From Sphingomonas kyeonggiensis (GTDB taxonomy: Bacteria > Pseudomonadota > Alphaproteobacteria > Sphingomonadales > Sphingomonadaceae), in the NCBI RefSeq assembly GCF_014196745.1, contig NZ_JACIEH010000004.1:62001-126000 (forward strand): a stretch of DNA of 64,000 nt. The letters are read 5' to 3'. Positions 37,172-47,268 of this stretch are shown piece after piece; position 1 is the stretch's first letter; each line of letters starts with the position of its first letter. The notes under the pieces were generated by a model. It was given only the letters and a program-made list of their open reading frames with translations, was not told the DNA's origin and did no database searches. A program made the translations under genes and the position numbers.

Positions 37172-38914
37172 ATGAAGAAGCTCGCGCTCGCGTTGCTCGC
37201 CTGCATGACAACGTTGCCAGCATCGGCGCAGACCTTCCTGCGCGCCGATGGCCAGCGGATCGTCGACGAGAGCGGCAACCCGGTGCTGCTGCGCGGCATG
37301 GGGCTGGGCGGCTGGATGCTGCAGGAAGGCTATATGCTCCAGCTCGGCCAGCTGGGCTCGGGCCAGCAATATCGCATCCGCGCCTCGATCGCCGACCTCA
37401 TCGGCGAGGAGAAGACGGCCGAGTTCTACCAGGCCTGGCTCGACAACCACACCCGCAAGGCGGACATCGACATGATGGCGCGCTGGGGAATGAACTCGGT
37501 CCGCCTGCCGATGCACTACAACCTGCTCACCTTGCCCACGGAGAAGGAGCCGGTCGCCGGCAGGGACACCTGGCTCGAGGACGGCTTCCGCCGCATCGAC
37601 ACGTTGCTCGCCTGGACCAAGGCGAACGGCATGTACCTGATCCTCGACCTGCACGCCGCGCCCGGCGGCCAGGGCAACGACCTGCCGATCGCAGATCGCG
37701 ATCCCGACAAGCCTTCGCTGTGGCAGAGCGCGGAGAACCGCCGCAAGACGGTCGCGATCTGGCGCAAGCTCGCCGAGCGCTATGCCGACGAGCCCGGCAT
37801 CGGCGCCTATGACGTGCTCAACGAGCCCAATTGGGACTTCTCCGCCCCCGGCGGCGACCATGGCTGCAAGGAGACCGGCAATGCACCGCTCAAGCAGCTC
37901 TACACCGATATCGCGGCCGCGATCCGCCAGGTCGACAAGCGCCATATGCTCATCATCGAGGGCAATTGCTGGGGGAACAACTATCAGGGCCTGCTGCCCT
38001 TCGCGGACAGGAACACCGCGCTCAGCTTCCACAAATACTGGAACTATAACGACGAAGCCTCGATCGCCCCGCACCTGAAGCTGCGCGAGACCTGGAACAT
38101 GCCGCTCTGGCTCGGGGAATCGGGTGAGAATTCCAATGTCTGGTTCCGCGACGCGATCGGCCTGGTCGAGAAGCACGGCATCGGCTGGGCGTTCTGGCCG
38201 CTCAAGAAGATCGGCTTCAACAATCCCTATGAGATCGCCCCCAATCCCGGCTGGGCGAAGCTGGTCGCATACTGGACCAACAAGGGCCCACGCCCGAGCG
38301 CCGACGAGGCCTATGCCACGCTGATGCAGCTCGCCCGCCACGACATCCGCCACGAGAGCAACCTGTTCCACGCCGATGTGGTCGACGCGATGCTGCGCCA
38401 GCCGCACGATCCCAGCCCCCGGCCCTCGGCGCCGCTGCTGGTCACCGCGGAGGGCGGCGCCTTCGATGCCGTCGACTATGACATCGGCCCGGCCGGAATC
38501 GCCTATCGCGATACCGACGACGCCAATTACCATGTCTCCACCGGCAAGAGCCGCACCCTGTGGAACAACGGCCGCACCTGGCGCAACGACGGCGTCGACA
38601 TCGCCCGCGCGGACGACGAGAGCCTGTACGTCAGCGACTTCAAGCCGGGCGAATGGATGCGCTATTCGCTCTCCGCCGATGGCGGCGGCCGCTACACGAT
38701 CGAAGTGGAAGCCAGGTCCGACAAGGGCGGCACCCTTAGCCTCACCCTCAATGGCGGCACCCCGCTGGCGCTCGCGGTCCCCACCGGCAGCGGCTGGCAG
38801 AAGCTGCGCATTCCCGCTCCCGCAACCCTGCTCGACGGCAACAACATGCTGGTGCTCGGTGCGCAGAGCTTCGACGGCGCGGTGCGCAGGGTGGTGTTCG
38901 TGCCCGCGCGCTGA
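37172..38914 (+). CDS. Secreted glycoside hydrolase family 5 enzyme with C-terminal carbohydrate-binding domain
   Basis: The 580-aa protein has a signal peptide (MKKLALALLACMTTLPASAQ) and a GH5 cellulase-fold barrel: FLRADGQRIVDESGNPVLLR, MARWGMNSVRLPMHY and LILDLHAAPGGQGND. The acid/base is Glu218 in DVLNEPNW and the nucleophile Glu316 in WLGESGENSN. From about residue 440 a CBM6/35-like beta-sandwich follows (VDYDIGPAGIAYRDTDDAN, FKPGEWMRYSLSADGGGRYTI). It probably degrades a beta-glucan or a similar polysaccharide in the periplasm or outside. GGA precedes the ATG closely. Confidence 0.9.
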   Translation: MKKLALALLACMTTLPASAQTFLRADGQRIVDESGNPVLLRGMGLGGWMLQEGYMLQLGQLGSGQQYRIRASIADLIGEEKTAEFYQAWLDNHTRKADIDMMARWGMNSVRLPMHYNLLTLPTEKEPVAGRDTWLEDGFRRIDTLLAWTKANGMYLILDLHAAPGGQGNDLPIADRDPDKPSLWQSAENRRKTVAIWRKLAERYADEPGIGAYDVLNEPNWDFSAPGGDHGCKETGNAPLKQLYTDIAAAIRQVDKRHMLIIEGNCWGNNYQGLLPFADRNTALSFHKYWNYNDEASIAPHLKLRETWNMPLWLGESGENSNVWFRDAIGLVEKHGIGWAFWPLKKIGFNNPYEIAPNPGWAKLVAYWTNKGPRPSADEAYATLMQLARHDIRHESNLFHADVVDAMLRQPHDPSPRPSAPLLVTAEGGAFDAVDYDIGPAGIAYRDTDDANYHVSTGKSRTLWNNGRTWRNDGVDIARADDESLYVSDFKPGEWMRYSLSADGGGRYTIEVEARSDKGGTLSLTLNGGTPLALAVPTGSGWQKLRIPAPATLLDGNNMLVLGAQSFDGAVRRVVFVPAR

Positions 38915-38979
38915 ACCTCCGCGGGCCGCGCATATCTTATGCGTGGCCCGCCAGGGCCGGCGGCGCTAGAGCATCCCCC

Positions 38980-39675
38980 ATGCCGCTCGACCTGCTCTGC
39001 CTCGATGCCGACGACACGCTCTGGCACAATATGCGCCACTTCGACGCCGCCGAACGCGCCTTTGTCGCGATGATGGCGCCGTTCGCGGCGGAAGGCGTGG
39101 CGCGCGAGCGGCTCGAGGCGATGGAGAGCGCCAATCTCCGGCTCTATGGCTATGGCGCCAAGAGCTTCACCCTGTCGATGATCGAGACCGCGACCCAGCT
39201 GTGCGGCGACGCGCTCACCGCGCGGGACGTTGCCGCGATGCTGGCGGCGGGGCGCGACCTGCTCTCGCATCCGGTCGAGCTGCTCGACGGGGTAGGCGAG
39301 ACGCTCGCCGCCCTGGCGGAGCGCGTGCGGCTGGTGCTGGTGACCAAGGGCGACCTGCTCCACCAGGAAGCAAAGCTCGCCGCCTCGGGGCTGGGCGAGC
39401 TGTTCCACGGCGTCGAGATCGTCAGCGACAAGACCCCCGACACCTTTGTCCGCCTGTTCGAGCGCTACGGCGTGGCCCCTGAGCGCGCCGGCATGGCGGG
39501 GGACTCGATCCGATCGGACATCGCCCCGGTGCTCGCCGCTGGCGGCTGGGCCGCCTTCCTGCCGCCCGAACTGTCCTGGTCGCACGAGCGCGCCGCGGTG
39601 CCGAGCGACCATCCCCGCTTCACCCAGCTCGATCGCTTCGCCGCCCTGCCCGGCTGGCTCGACCGGATCGCCTAG
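38980..39675 (+). CDS. HAD-superfamily hydrolase
   Basis: The 231-aa protein has HAD motif I LLCLDADDTLWHN (nucleophile Asp and the second Asp two residues on), motif II LVLVTKGD, motif III Lys in VSDKTPDTF and motif IV MAGDSIRSDIAPVLAAGG. It is probably a small-molecule phosphatase of the YjjG/phosphoglycolate phosphatase type. The substrate is unknown. No terminator is evident on its own strand; the hairpin at 39684-39711 has its T-run on the other strand. Confidence 0.9.
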   Translation: MPLDLLCLDADDTLWHNMRHFDAAERAFVAMMAPFAAEGVARERLEAMESANLRLYGYGAKSFTLSMIETATQLCGDALTARDVAAMLAAGRDLLSHPVELLDGVGETLAALAERVRLVLVTKGDLLHQEAKLAASGLGELFHGVEIVSDKTPDTFVRLFERYGVAPERAGMAGDSIRSDIAPVLAAGGWAAFLPPELSWSHERAAVPSDHPRFTQLDRFAALPGWLDRIA

Positions 39676-39682
39676 CCGCGCA

Positions 39683-39713
39683 CCCAAAAGAAAAGCCCCC
39701 GCTCTCGCAGGGG
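39683..39713 (-). terminator. Intrinsic terminator of a minus-strand RNA
   Basis: Read on the minus strand, GCCCCTGC-GAGA-GCGGGGGC (8-bp stem with one G-U pair) is followed by TTTTCTTTT. It would end a transcript coming from the 39.7-40.3 kb region. Confidence 0.75.
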
Positions 39714-40060
39714 CCACGCGCACCGCGCTTCCTCGAAATTGAAAGAGGCCGCCGGGGCGTCTCCCGACGACCCGACGACCTCCGACATGGTCACAGCGGC
39801 CGGTTGCTCCAGCCCGGGAGACCATGCGGACCGCTTTGCTTCGGACCGGCGCCGTTGATTGGAGGAGAATACCTCCCGTGCGCCTTACGATCGGAGGGCT
39901 TCCGATCGCGCCTCAAAGCTTAGCGGTGCGTCTCCCGAACGAACTGAACCGACCCCATTGCTGAACCATGAGACATCGGATCACCTCCTTTCGCTAGTTG
40001 AAGAAGCCCGTACCCTCGAAGGGTACGCCAACTATTTGAATCACCGCGAGTCGCAGAACA
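39714..40060 (-). ncRNA. Candidate structured RNA with an embedded 18-codon ORF
   Basis: No long gene fits this stretch. On the minus strand it holds several hairpins: CGATCGGA-AGCCC-TCCGATCG at 39889-39909, CGTACCCT-TCG-AGGGTACG at 40009-40027, plus GC-rich stems near 39750-39870. It also holds a perfect Shine-Dalgarno sequence before a short ORF, and an intrinsic terminator at 39683. The boundaries are estimates: the 3' end from the terminator, the 5' end from the first strong hairpin. I considered 6S, tmRNA and RNase P RNA and saw none of their conserved motifs. Confidence 0.5.
39920..39976 (-). CDS. 18-aa leader-type peptide with perfect Shine-Dalgarno sequence
   Basis: ATG at 39976 opens MSHGSAMGSVQFVRETHR, ending with TAA. 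Directly before it is GAAAGGAGGTGATCC (39978-39992), complementary over all 15 bases to the 3' tail of alphaproteobacterial 16S rRNA, one base from the ATG. The peptide is too short to classify. The extreme ribosome affinity suggests either a regulatory leader peptide or an RNA that captures 30S subunits. Confidence 0.45.
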   Translation of the reverse strand: MSHGSAMGSVQFVRETHR

Positions 40061-40172
40061 AGTCTTGTATAAAATCTTTTTCTGAGCGATTCTGGAATTC
40101 TGGGCCGGAAACCGTCGCGTCGCCCTATTCCACCCCATCCGCCGGATCGTTTCGGGCCCGTCTCCGCAGCGT

Positions 40173-40322
40173 TCAGTGGCGCTTGAAATACTGCACTTCG
40201 CGCTCGTGCGTCTCCGCCGCCGCCCGCGTGCCGAACGTGCCGAGGTTGCGCCGCTTCTGCGTGCGCGGATCGAGCTTGCGCGAATAGAGCCGGTATTCGC
40301 CGGACTTGAGCCTGCGGATCAT
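40173..40322 (-). CDS. Small basic conserved protein (49 aa)
   Basis: The frame starts MIRRLKSGEYRLYSRKLDPR, continues with TQKRRNLGTFGTRAAAETHE and ends YFKRH. It is strongly basic with a beta-hairpin-then-helix look, as in small nucleic-acid-binding or integrase-N-like domains (RLYSRK...RRNLGTFGTRAAAETHE). GGAGAG lies 7 bases upstream of the ATG. It is 113 bases or more upstream of the candidate RNA on the same strand. The function is unknown. Confidence 0.7.
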   Translation of the reverse strand: MIRRLKSGEYRLYSRKLDPRTQKRRNLGTFGTRAAAETHEREVQYFKRH

Positions 40323-40366
40323 CGCTTCTCTCCTCTCGCACGAGTCAATGCGCGAGGCGTGGCGAT

Positions 40367-40915
40367 CTATCCGCGGCAGTCCTCGGCGACGCGCAGGATC
40401 TCGGCATAGGCGGGAACGACCAGGGTCGGCAGGCCATTGCCCTGCACCAGGAAGCGCCCGCGGCTATAGCCCATCGCATCAAGGATGGAATCGCGCGGCC
40501 CCAGATCGGCGGCGAGCCAGGGCGTGGTCGCGCCGGGAAGCGGCTGGACGGGAAGCTGGCGCAGCGTGCTGGTGGTGCGCAGCGTCAGGTTCGCCACACC
40601 CGCGCCCTTGCGCGACAGCACCACGCGGCTGCGCCCGGCATCGCAGCGCAGGATCAGATCGGCCTCGCCGCCCGCCACGCCATAGAGCGCGACCGAGCCA
40701 CGCCCGTCCTGCTTGTACACCCAGTTGCCCGGGGTGAGCGGCCAGTCGCGCCAGTCGGCGGCGAGCGTCGGCGCGGGGGCCGGGCTGGGCGTGGGAACCG
40801 GCGTCGGCGTCGGCGCAGGGGCCGGCCTGGGCGGTGACGACGGCACCACGCGCGGCGTTTCCGAGCAGCCCGCAATGGCGAGCGCGGAGGCGAAGACGAG
40901 CAGCTTGCGATGCAT
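40367..40915 (-). CDS. Lipoprotein with proline-rich linker and AprI/Inh-like beta domain
   Basis: The 182-aa protein has a lipoprotein signal (MHRKLLVFASALAIAGC, Cys17) and a PAPTPTPVPTPSPAPAP linker (about 26-48). A C-terminal beta-rich domain of about 130 residues follows (DWPLTPGNWVYKQDGRGSVA, LILRCDAGRSRVVLSRKG, TLRTTSTLRQLPVQPL). The pattern of one conserved Cys and a small beta barrel recalls inhibitor-like or DUF-type envelope lipoproteins of sphingomonads; I cannot assign a precise family. It follows the methyltransferase gene on the same strand after 83 bases. Confidence 0.7.
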   Translation of the reverse strand: MHRKLLVFASALAIAGCSETPRVVPSSPPRPAPAPTPTPVPTPSPAPAPTLAADWRDWPLTPGNWVYKQDGRGSVALYGVAGGEADLILRCDAGRSRVVLSRKGAGVANLTLRTTSTLRQLPVQPLPGATTPWLAADLGPRDSILDAMGYSRGRFLVQGNGLPTLVVPAYAEILRVAEDCRG

Positions 40916-40998
40916 GCCGGGCCTTATGGGCGAAGTGTCCGGGCGGCTCAACCGGCTTGGCGGCGAAACGGCCCGGCACTCCGCTCTGTCGTTCCGCC

Positions 40999-41808
40999 TC
41001 AGGCGCGGGCGCTGATCGACCAGCAGGCGGCGTCGAAGCGCACCTCGTCGCCGACGACATGGCGATCAAAAGCCGGGAGCACTGCCGCGAGCACGCGGTC
41101 GCGCAGTTCCGGATCGCTGCCTTCGAGCGCCCGGCCCACCGGTCCGAGCCGGGCAAGATAGAAGGGCAAGGCCGCGGCCGGGAACGTGCAGGAGACGGCG
41201 ATCGGCGCCAGCGCGGCATCCTGCCAACCACTGCTGGCAAGGATATCCAGCACGCGCGCGGGATCGCCGAATGCGAACTGGCCATTTTCCTCGATCGGAG
41301 GGCGCACGGCGAACCCGGGCAGCAAGGGTGCCGCGACACGCTCGGCCTCCATCATGAACGGGTTCTCGTCCCCGTTCCGCCATGCGATCGCGTGCAGCAT
41401 TGCGCCCGGGGCCGCGGCGCGGCGCAGATTGGCGAACGCGGCGACGAAATCGTCGAAGAACATCAGACCGAAGCGGGAGATCAGCCGGTCGAAGCGCCCC
41501 GCCTCGAACGCGAAGTCCTGCGCATCGCCCAGTTCAAAGCGCGCCGCCACGCCTTCCCGTGTGGCCCGGGCACGGGCGGCGGTGATCATCGGTTCGGAAA
41601 TATCTACGCCGAACGCCTCGCCATCCGCCCCGGCCCGATGCGCCGCCGCGACGGTCGTCGCGCCAGTGCCGCAGCCCACGTCCAGCACCTTCGCGCCGGC
41701 GGGGATCTCCTGGGCGAGCATCGCCTCGAACGGCGCGTACATGCCATCGAGCAGCGCCTCCGCTTCCACCCAGGCATTGCCCGTGATGCTCCAGACGATC
41801 TTCTCCAC
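40999..41808 (-). CDS. Class I SAM-dependent methyltransferase
   Basis: The 269-aa protein shows motif I KVLDVGCGTGATTVAAA, the acidic post-I residue in GEAFGVDISEPMI, and the motif II/III parts RFDRLISRFGLMFFDD and AAPGAMLHAIAWRNGDENPF. This is the UbiE/Methyltransf_25 class acting on small molecules. The start is GTG at 41808 with AGGAG 8 bases upstream. It is divergent from a MerR regulator gene, which probably controls it. Confidence 0.87.
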   Translation of the reverse strand: MEKIVWSITGNAWVEAEALLDGMYAPFEAMLAQEIPAGAKVLDVGCGTGATTVAAAHRAGADGEAFGVDISEPMITAARARATREGVAARFELGDAQDFAFEAGRFDRLISRFGLMFFDDFVAAFANLRRAAAPGAMLHAIAWRNGDENPFMMEAERVAAPLLPGFAVRPPIEENGQFAFGDPARVLDILASSGWQDAALAPIAVSCTFPAAALPFYLARLGPVGRALEGSDPELRDRVLAAVLPAFDRHVVGDEVRFDAACWSISARA

Positions 41809-41824
41809 CCTGTGTCTCCTTGCC

Positions 41825-41868
41825 TTCGTACGAACGAAAGGCCAGCCTGCCAGTTCAAGCCGGCTTGA
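41825..41868. promoter_or_regulatory. Divergent MerR/methyltransferase promoter palindromes
   Basis: The 69-base gap between the two start codons contains TTCGTACGAA (41825-41834) and TCAAGCCGGCTTGA (41855-41868), both perfect palindromes. MerR-type regulators bind such repeats inside long-spacer promoters. Confidence 0.6.
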
Positions 41869-41877
41869 GGTCAATAG

Positions 41878-42296
41878 GTGAAACCACTCGATATCGCCGA
41901 AGTGGCGCGCAGGACGGGCATGCCCGCCTCGACGCTGCGCTATTACGAGGAACGCGGGCTGATCGCCTCGATCGGCCGGCGCGGTATGCGCCGCATCTTC
42001 GCGCCCGGCATCGTCGAACGGCTGGCGCTGATCGCCCTTGGCCGCGCCGCCGGCCTCTCGCTCGACGAGATCGCCACGATGTTCGCCCCAGACGGCCTGC
42101 CCCGCATCGATCGCGCGATGCTGCATGCCAAAGCCGACGAGATCGACGCCAGCATCCGCCGCCTCACCGCGATGCGCGACGGCCTGCGCCACGCCGCCGA
42201 GTGCCCGGCGCCCAGCCATATGGAATGCCCCAAGTTCCAGCGCATCGTCCGTGCCACCGCGAAGGGAGCGATACGGGCGCCGGGGAGGGCACCGGC

Positions 42297-42300
<4 letters not shown>
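41878..42300 (+). CDS. MerR-family transcriptional regulator
   Basis: The 140-aa protein starts with GTG (MKPLDIAEVARRTGMPASTL as translated). It has the MerR winged helix (RYYEERGLIASIGRRGMRRIF), the second helix pair LIALGRAAGLSLDEIATMF, and a C-terminal region with two cysteines (RHAAECPAPSHMECPKF). The cysteines suggest metal or redox sensing of the SoxR/CueR-like kind, unproven. It is divergent from the methyltransferase gene. Its stop codon overlaps the end of the convergent uvrB gene by 4 bases. Confidence 0.88.
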
Positions 42301-44492
<2,192 letters not shown>

Positions 44493-44542
44493 CGGAGGGA
44501 ATATGGGAAGTGGAGTGGGCCGCGGCAATCGCGTCCCTCTCT

Positions 44543-44947
44543 CTATACCTCCATGGCATCCGACGGCGGCGGTGGGTATTTGATCGGCTTGTCGCCATAT
44601 CTCGCCTTCAATACCCGGCGACGCCGATCCTCGGGGCCTTCGTCATCGGATATCTCATCGGGATATTGGAAACTGGCGTCAAATGCACTCCCCACGATGG
44701 CATAGGACAGAGTGGACCAGACCTTCCCTGGCTCGGACGCGGACCACGCGTCGAACAGCGCCTTCGAAAGCACGTCGCTGGTGTCGATGTACTCGACACT
44801 CCCATTCCTATCCAGAAATAAGGCCTCATAGACCATATCGGGCTCTACTTCCGCATATAGAAACGCACCGTCCGGATCGCCATCAATCACGTCCGCAATC
44901 GCCTGACCAATTGCCTGGAGGCAATCTTCCAACGATCTACCTGTCAT
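44543..44947 (-). CDS. Probable immunity protein of the YezG/DUF600 type
   Basis: The 134-aa acidic cytoplasmic protein (IGQAIADVIDGDPDGAFLYA, KALFDAWSASEPGKVWSTLS, FDASFQYPDEI, RRRRVLKARYGDKPIKYPPP) resembles YezG-type immunity proteins, whose C-termini also end in an Arg-x-Trp/Leu-Lys-x-Lys/Arg-Tyr pattern. Its ATG overlaps the stop of the nuclease toxin gene (ATGA), the tight order expected for toxin then immunity. The net negative charge suits masking of a basic nuclease. By eye it has lower GC than uvrB downstream. The family match is by pattern only. Confidence 0.7.
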   Translation of the reverse strand: MTGRSLEDCLQAIGQAIADVIDGDPDGAFLYAEVEPDMVYEALFLDRNGSVEYIDTSDVLSKALFDAWSASEPGKVWSTLSYAIVGSAFDASFQYPDEISDDEGPEDRRRRVLKARYGDKPIKYPPPPSDAMEV

Positions 44948-45960
44948 CGCGTTTCCTCCCAGCGCGCATTTGGGAAACGACGAATATGAGATTCGCCATC
45001 AATCCAATAACGGGCCACTATCGTACTGGGCCTCCGTGACCGGCCTTCATAGCTGGCCTGAATATCAACCCTAACAATGTGACCAGCGTCCATCGCTCGG
45101 TCCCATTCTCTCTCAAGCTTGGCATAGGGCCCTAGGTTGAAAGAGCCATCTTGAGCAAAATGGTTGAACCAGTCTCTTGGGCCATTGAAGCGCCGTGCGA
45201 TAACATGGCCGCCATGATCCGTGGCCAGGCGATCAGGCTTTCCTGAATTCCGTTGCGTGGTACCCGACCGGCGCTGCTCTCGGTTGCGAGCGAGAATGCC
45301 AGTCACGCGTTTAAATCTATCGACGAAGTCTAGTTCAAAATCATAGCCGTTCTTTATGATATGCCTGTAGGTCGCCCTTGCCTGTTCTTCCAGCGAGGGA
45401 GGCCTTGCGGCATTCGGAGGCAACCTGCCGCCATGCGTAGCCATATAAAGCCTGAGCGCATAATATCTTTGTTGAGCGTCTCGCTCCTCATCGAGATACT
45501 GCTGCGTAGGCAACATGAGCATCTGCCCAATTCGCAGTTTACCCCTCGGAATGCGATTGAAGCGGGCGAGGTACTCAACGGTCAACCATCTCCGCGTCCG
45601 TGCGATTTTGGCCAGGCTATCGCCCGGCCGGGCCACATAGACCCTCCAATTCTTCGGATGCCACGGACCAAGGTCGCTGCGATCGGGAACGTATGGGTCC
45701 CGATACGAAGGCTGCCGGCGCCCTCCGTAGGCATCGCGTATGTCCTTTGCAGCGGCCTCGCGGTCGCGCTGCGGAACGTCCTGCGCTGCGTAACCATTCG
45801 GATAATACCGCCCCTGACCAACGAAAGTGAAACGCCCGTTTTCACTATCGTGCCAAGGGTTGAACTTGAGCTCGACCCCGGGCGGTGCGCGATAGCCCGT
45901 CCGCAAATAGATCGAGAACCCGTTCTCAACTTTTCCCGAATTCGACCGACTTAGCGCCAT
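44944..45960 (-). CDS. SOS-boxed LysM-nuclease toxin (DNA/RNA non-specific endonuclease fold)
   Basis: The 338-aa protein has no signal peptide. Residues 33-60 contain FNPWHDSENGRFTFVGQGRY, an unassigned head. Residues 106-152 form a LysM peptidoglycan-binding domain (VYVARPGDSLAKIAR, LRIGQMLMLP). A basic helical stretch comes next. From about 243 to 338 lies an Endonuclease_NS_2-like nuclease: the catalytic motif DHGGHVIARRF (His252 likely general base), FNLGPYAKLEREW (Asn275 likely metal ligand), VDIQASYEGRSRRPSTIVAR and the end FPNARWEE. GGGGAG lies 6 bases before the ATG. It is followed by its putative immunity gene, and a LexA box is 36 bases upstream. Confidence 0.8.
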   Translation of the reverse strand: MALSRSNSGKVENGFSIYLRTGYRAPPGVELKFNPWHDSENGRFTFVGQGRYYPNGYAAQDVPQRDREAAAKDIRDAYGGRRQPSYRDPYVPDRSDLGPWHPKNWRVYVARPGDSLAKIARTRRWLTVEYLARFNRIPRGKLRIGQMLMLPTQQYLDEERDAQQRYYALRLYMATHGGRLPPNAARPPSLEEQARATYRHIIKNGYDFELDFVDRFKRVTGILARNREQRRSGTTQRNSGKPDRLATDHGGHVIARRFNGPRDWFNHFAQDGSFNLGPYAKLEREWDRAMDAGHIVRVDIQASYEGRSRRPSTIVARYWIDGESHIRRFPNARWEETR

Positions 45961-45996
45961 GCAGCCTCTCCCCACAACGGAGATGCGAACCCAATC

Positions 45997-46011
45997 GGAA
46001 CATATCAAGAA
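45997..46011 (-). promoter_or_regulatory. LexA (SOS) box upstream of the nuclease toxin
   Basis: GAACATATCAAGAAC (GTTC-N7-GTTC on the minus strand) is identical to the box at 22542-22556, including flanking bases to 18 in all. Confidence 0.8.
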
Positions 46012-46138
46012 CATCTAGCCAATTCGGTGCAGATTTACGCTGCCGAATGCCTTCACGCCGCTGGATTGGCGATCCACCCTTGTAATCGGCCGCAACATCA
46101 GGTGTGGCTGCCACATACGCCAACCCCAGGGGGACATC

Positions 46139-46708
46139 ATGCGCTTCACGATACTCGCCGCCGGAGCGCTGCTCCCGCTCGCCGCCTGCAACCAGGGGCC
46201 CTCGACCGAGGAAAGCGCACGCCGGACCGGCGATGTCCGGCTGGAGAATGCCAGCGTCGAGGAAGTCGCCAAGCAGGCAGTCGCGGCGGATGCCAAGGCA
46301 CCTGCCCAGTCGGGCCAGTGGGAGACCGGCGTGCAGCTCGTCGCGCTCGAGCCCGGCGGGATGCCCGAGCAGATCGCGGCCAAGATGAAGGAAGACGTGG
46401 GCAAGCCGCCGCGGACCGAGCGCGGCTGCCGCAAGGCCGAGGAGCTCAAGCCCTTCGACGTCTCCAAGCTCGGCACGATGGCATCCGGTTGCCGCTTCTC
46501 CAAATATCGCTTCGTCGGCGGCAAGCTGGACGCGGCGATGGCGTGCGACACGCCCATGGGCAAGGCGCAGATGAGCTTCGCCGGTACCCAGACCCCCACC
46601 GCGTTCGACCTGACGATGACGCAGCGCCAGACCCCGGCGGGGCAGACCAAGGAAACCTCGATGACCGTGCGGATGACCGGCAAGCGCATCGGCGAGTGCA
46701 AGGCGTGA
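46139..46708 (+). CDS. DUF3617 lipoprotein
   Basis: The 189-aa envelope lipoprotein (MRFTILAAGALLPLAAC, Cys17) carries the DUF3617 core: SGQWETGVQLVALEPGGMPE, a conserved Cys in GCRKAEELKPF, ASGCRFSKYRFVGGKL and a final Cys in GKRIGECKA. The family is abundant in sphingomonads and of unknown function. It is followed by a second DUF3617 gene whose GTG overlaps its TGA, so the two arose by duplication and are co-translated. Confidence 0.85.
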   Translation: MRFTILAAGALLPLAACNQGPSTEESARRTGDVRLENASVEEVAKQAVAADAKAPAQSGQWETGVQLVALEPGGMPEQIAAKMKEDVGKPPRTERGCRKAEELKPFDVSKLGTMASGCRFSKYRFVGGKLDAAMACDTPMGKAQMSFAGTQTPTAFDLTMTQRQTPAGQTKETSMTVRMTGKRIGECKA

Positions 46709-47268
46709 TCCGCCGCCTGGCCCTACCCGGAGCAGCCGCCGTCCTGGTGCTGCTCACCGGCGCGGGCCAGGCCGGCGACGGCTTCAGCGTGACCGACGCG
46801 ACTTCGGAGCAAGTCGCCGCCGCTTATGCCAAGGCGAAACCCGGCGGCCCGATGCACATGGGCCAGTGGGAGCGCACGATCGCGATCGCTGCGTTCGAGC
46901 TGCCCGGCATGGCGCCTGGCGCCGATCGCGACGCCAGGATCGCGGCGGCCAAGGCGATGGGCAAGACCGAGAGCCTCTGCCACTCCGGCACCGATCTCGC
47001 CGCGCCCGAGCCGGCGGCGGTCTTCGAGATGCTCGGCAGCGACTGCCACTATCAGCGCCTGACGATGGGCGGCGGCAGGTTCGACGGCCAGCTCAGCTGC
47101 AAGGGCGAGACGCCGGGCTCGAAAGTCGATCTGGCAGTCTCGGGCACCTATGCGGCGGAGCGCTTCGCGATCCGCCTCGACATCGACCAGCAGCCCGCCG
47201 ATCCCGCCCAGCGGATGAAGATGACGATGAATCTCGGCGGCCGCCGCACCGGGGAATGCGCGGAATAG
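46705..47268 (+). CDS. Second DUF3617 protein (paralogue, GTG start)
   Basis: The 187-aa exported protein starts at GTG 46705 (VIRRLALPGAAAVLVLLTGA as the signal peptide, no lipobox Cys). It has the same fold cues as its neighbour: MGQWERTIAIAAFELPGMAP, a Cys in ESLCHSGTDLAAP, LGSDCHYQRLTMGGGRFDGQ, and a terminal GRRTGECAE. The GTGA overlap couples it to the upstream paralogue. Both keep the cysteine pattern, so both may be functional. The role is unknown. Confidence 0.83.
   Translation: MIRRLALPGAAAVLVLLTGAGQAGDGFSVTDATSEQVAAAYAKAKPGGPMHMGQWERTIAIAAFELPGMAPGADRDARIAAAKAMGKTESLCHSGTDLAAPEPAAVFEMLGSDCHYQRLTMGGGRFDGQLSCKGETPGSKVDLAVSGTYAAERFAIRLDIDQQPADPAQRMKMTMNLGGRRTGECAE

Noticed and set aside
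39714..40060. tmRNA, 6S RNA or RNase P RNA
   Set aside because: I looked for the tag ORF, the GGATTCGACGG-like acceptor motif, the 6S open bubble and the RNase P P4 motifs and found none.
39977..40138. Longer 72-aa version of the 18-aa ORF
   Set aside because: The extension lacks a ribosome-binding site and runs through hairpins, while the perfect Shine-Dalgarno points to the internal ATG.
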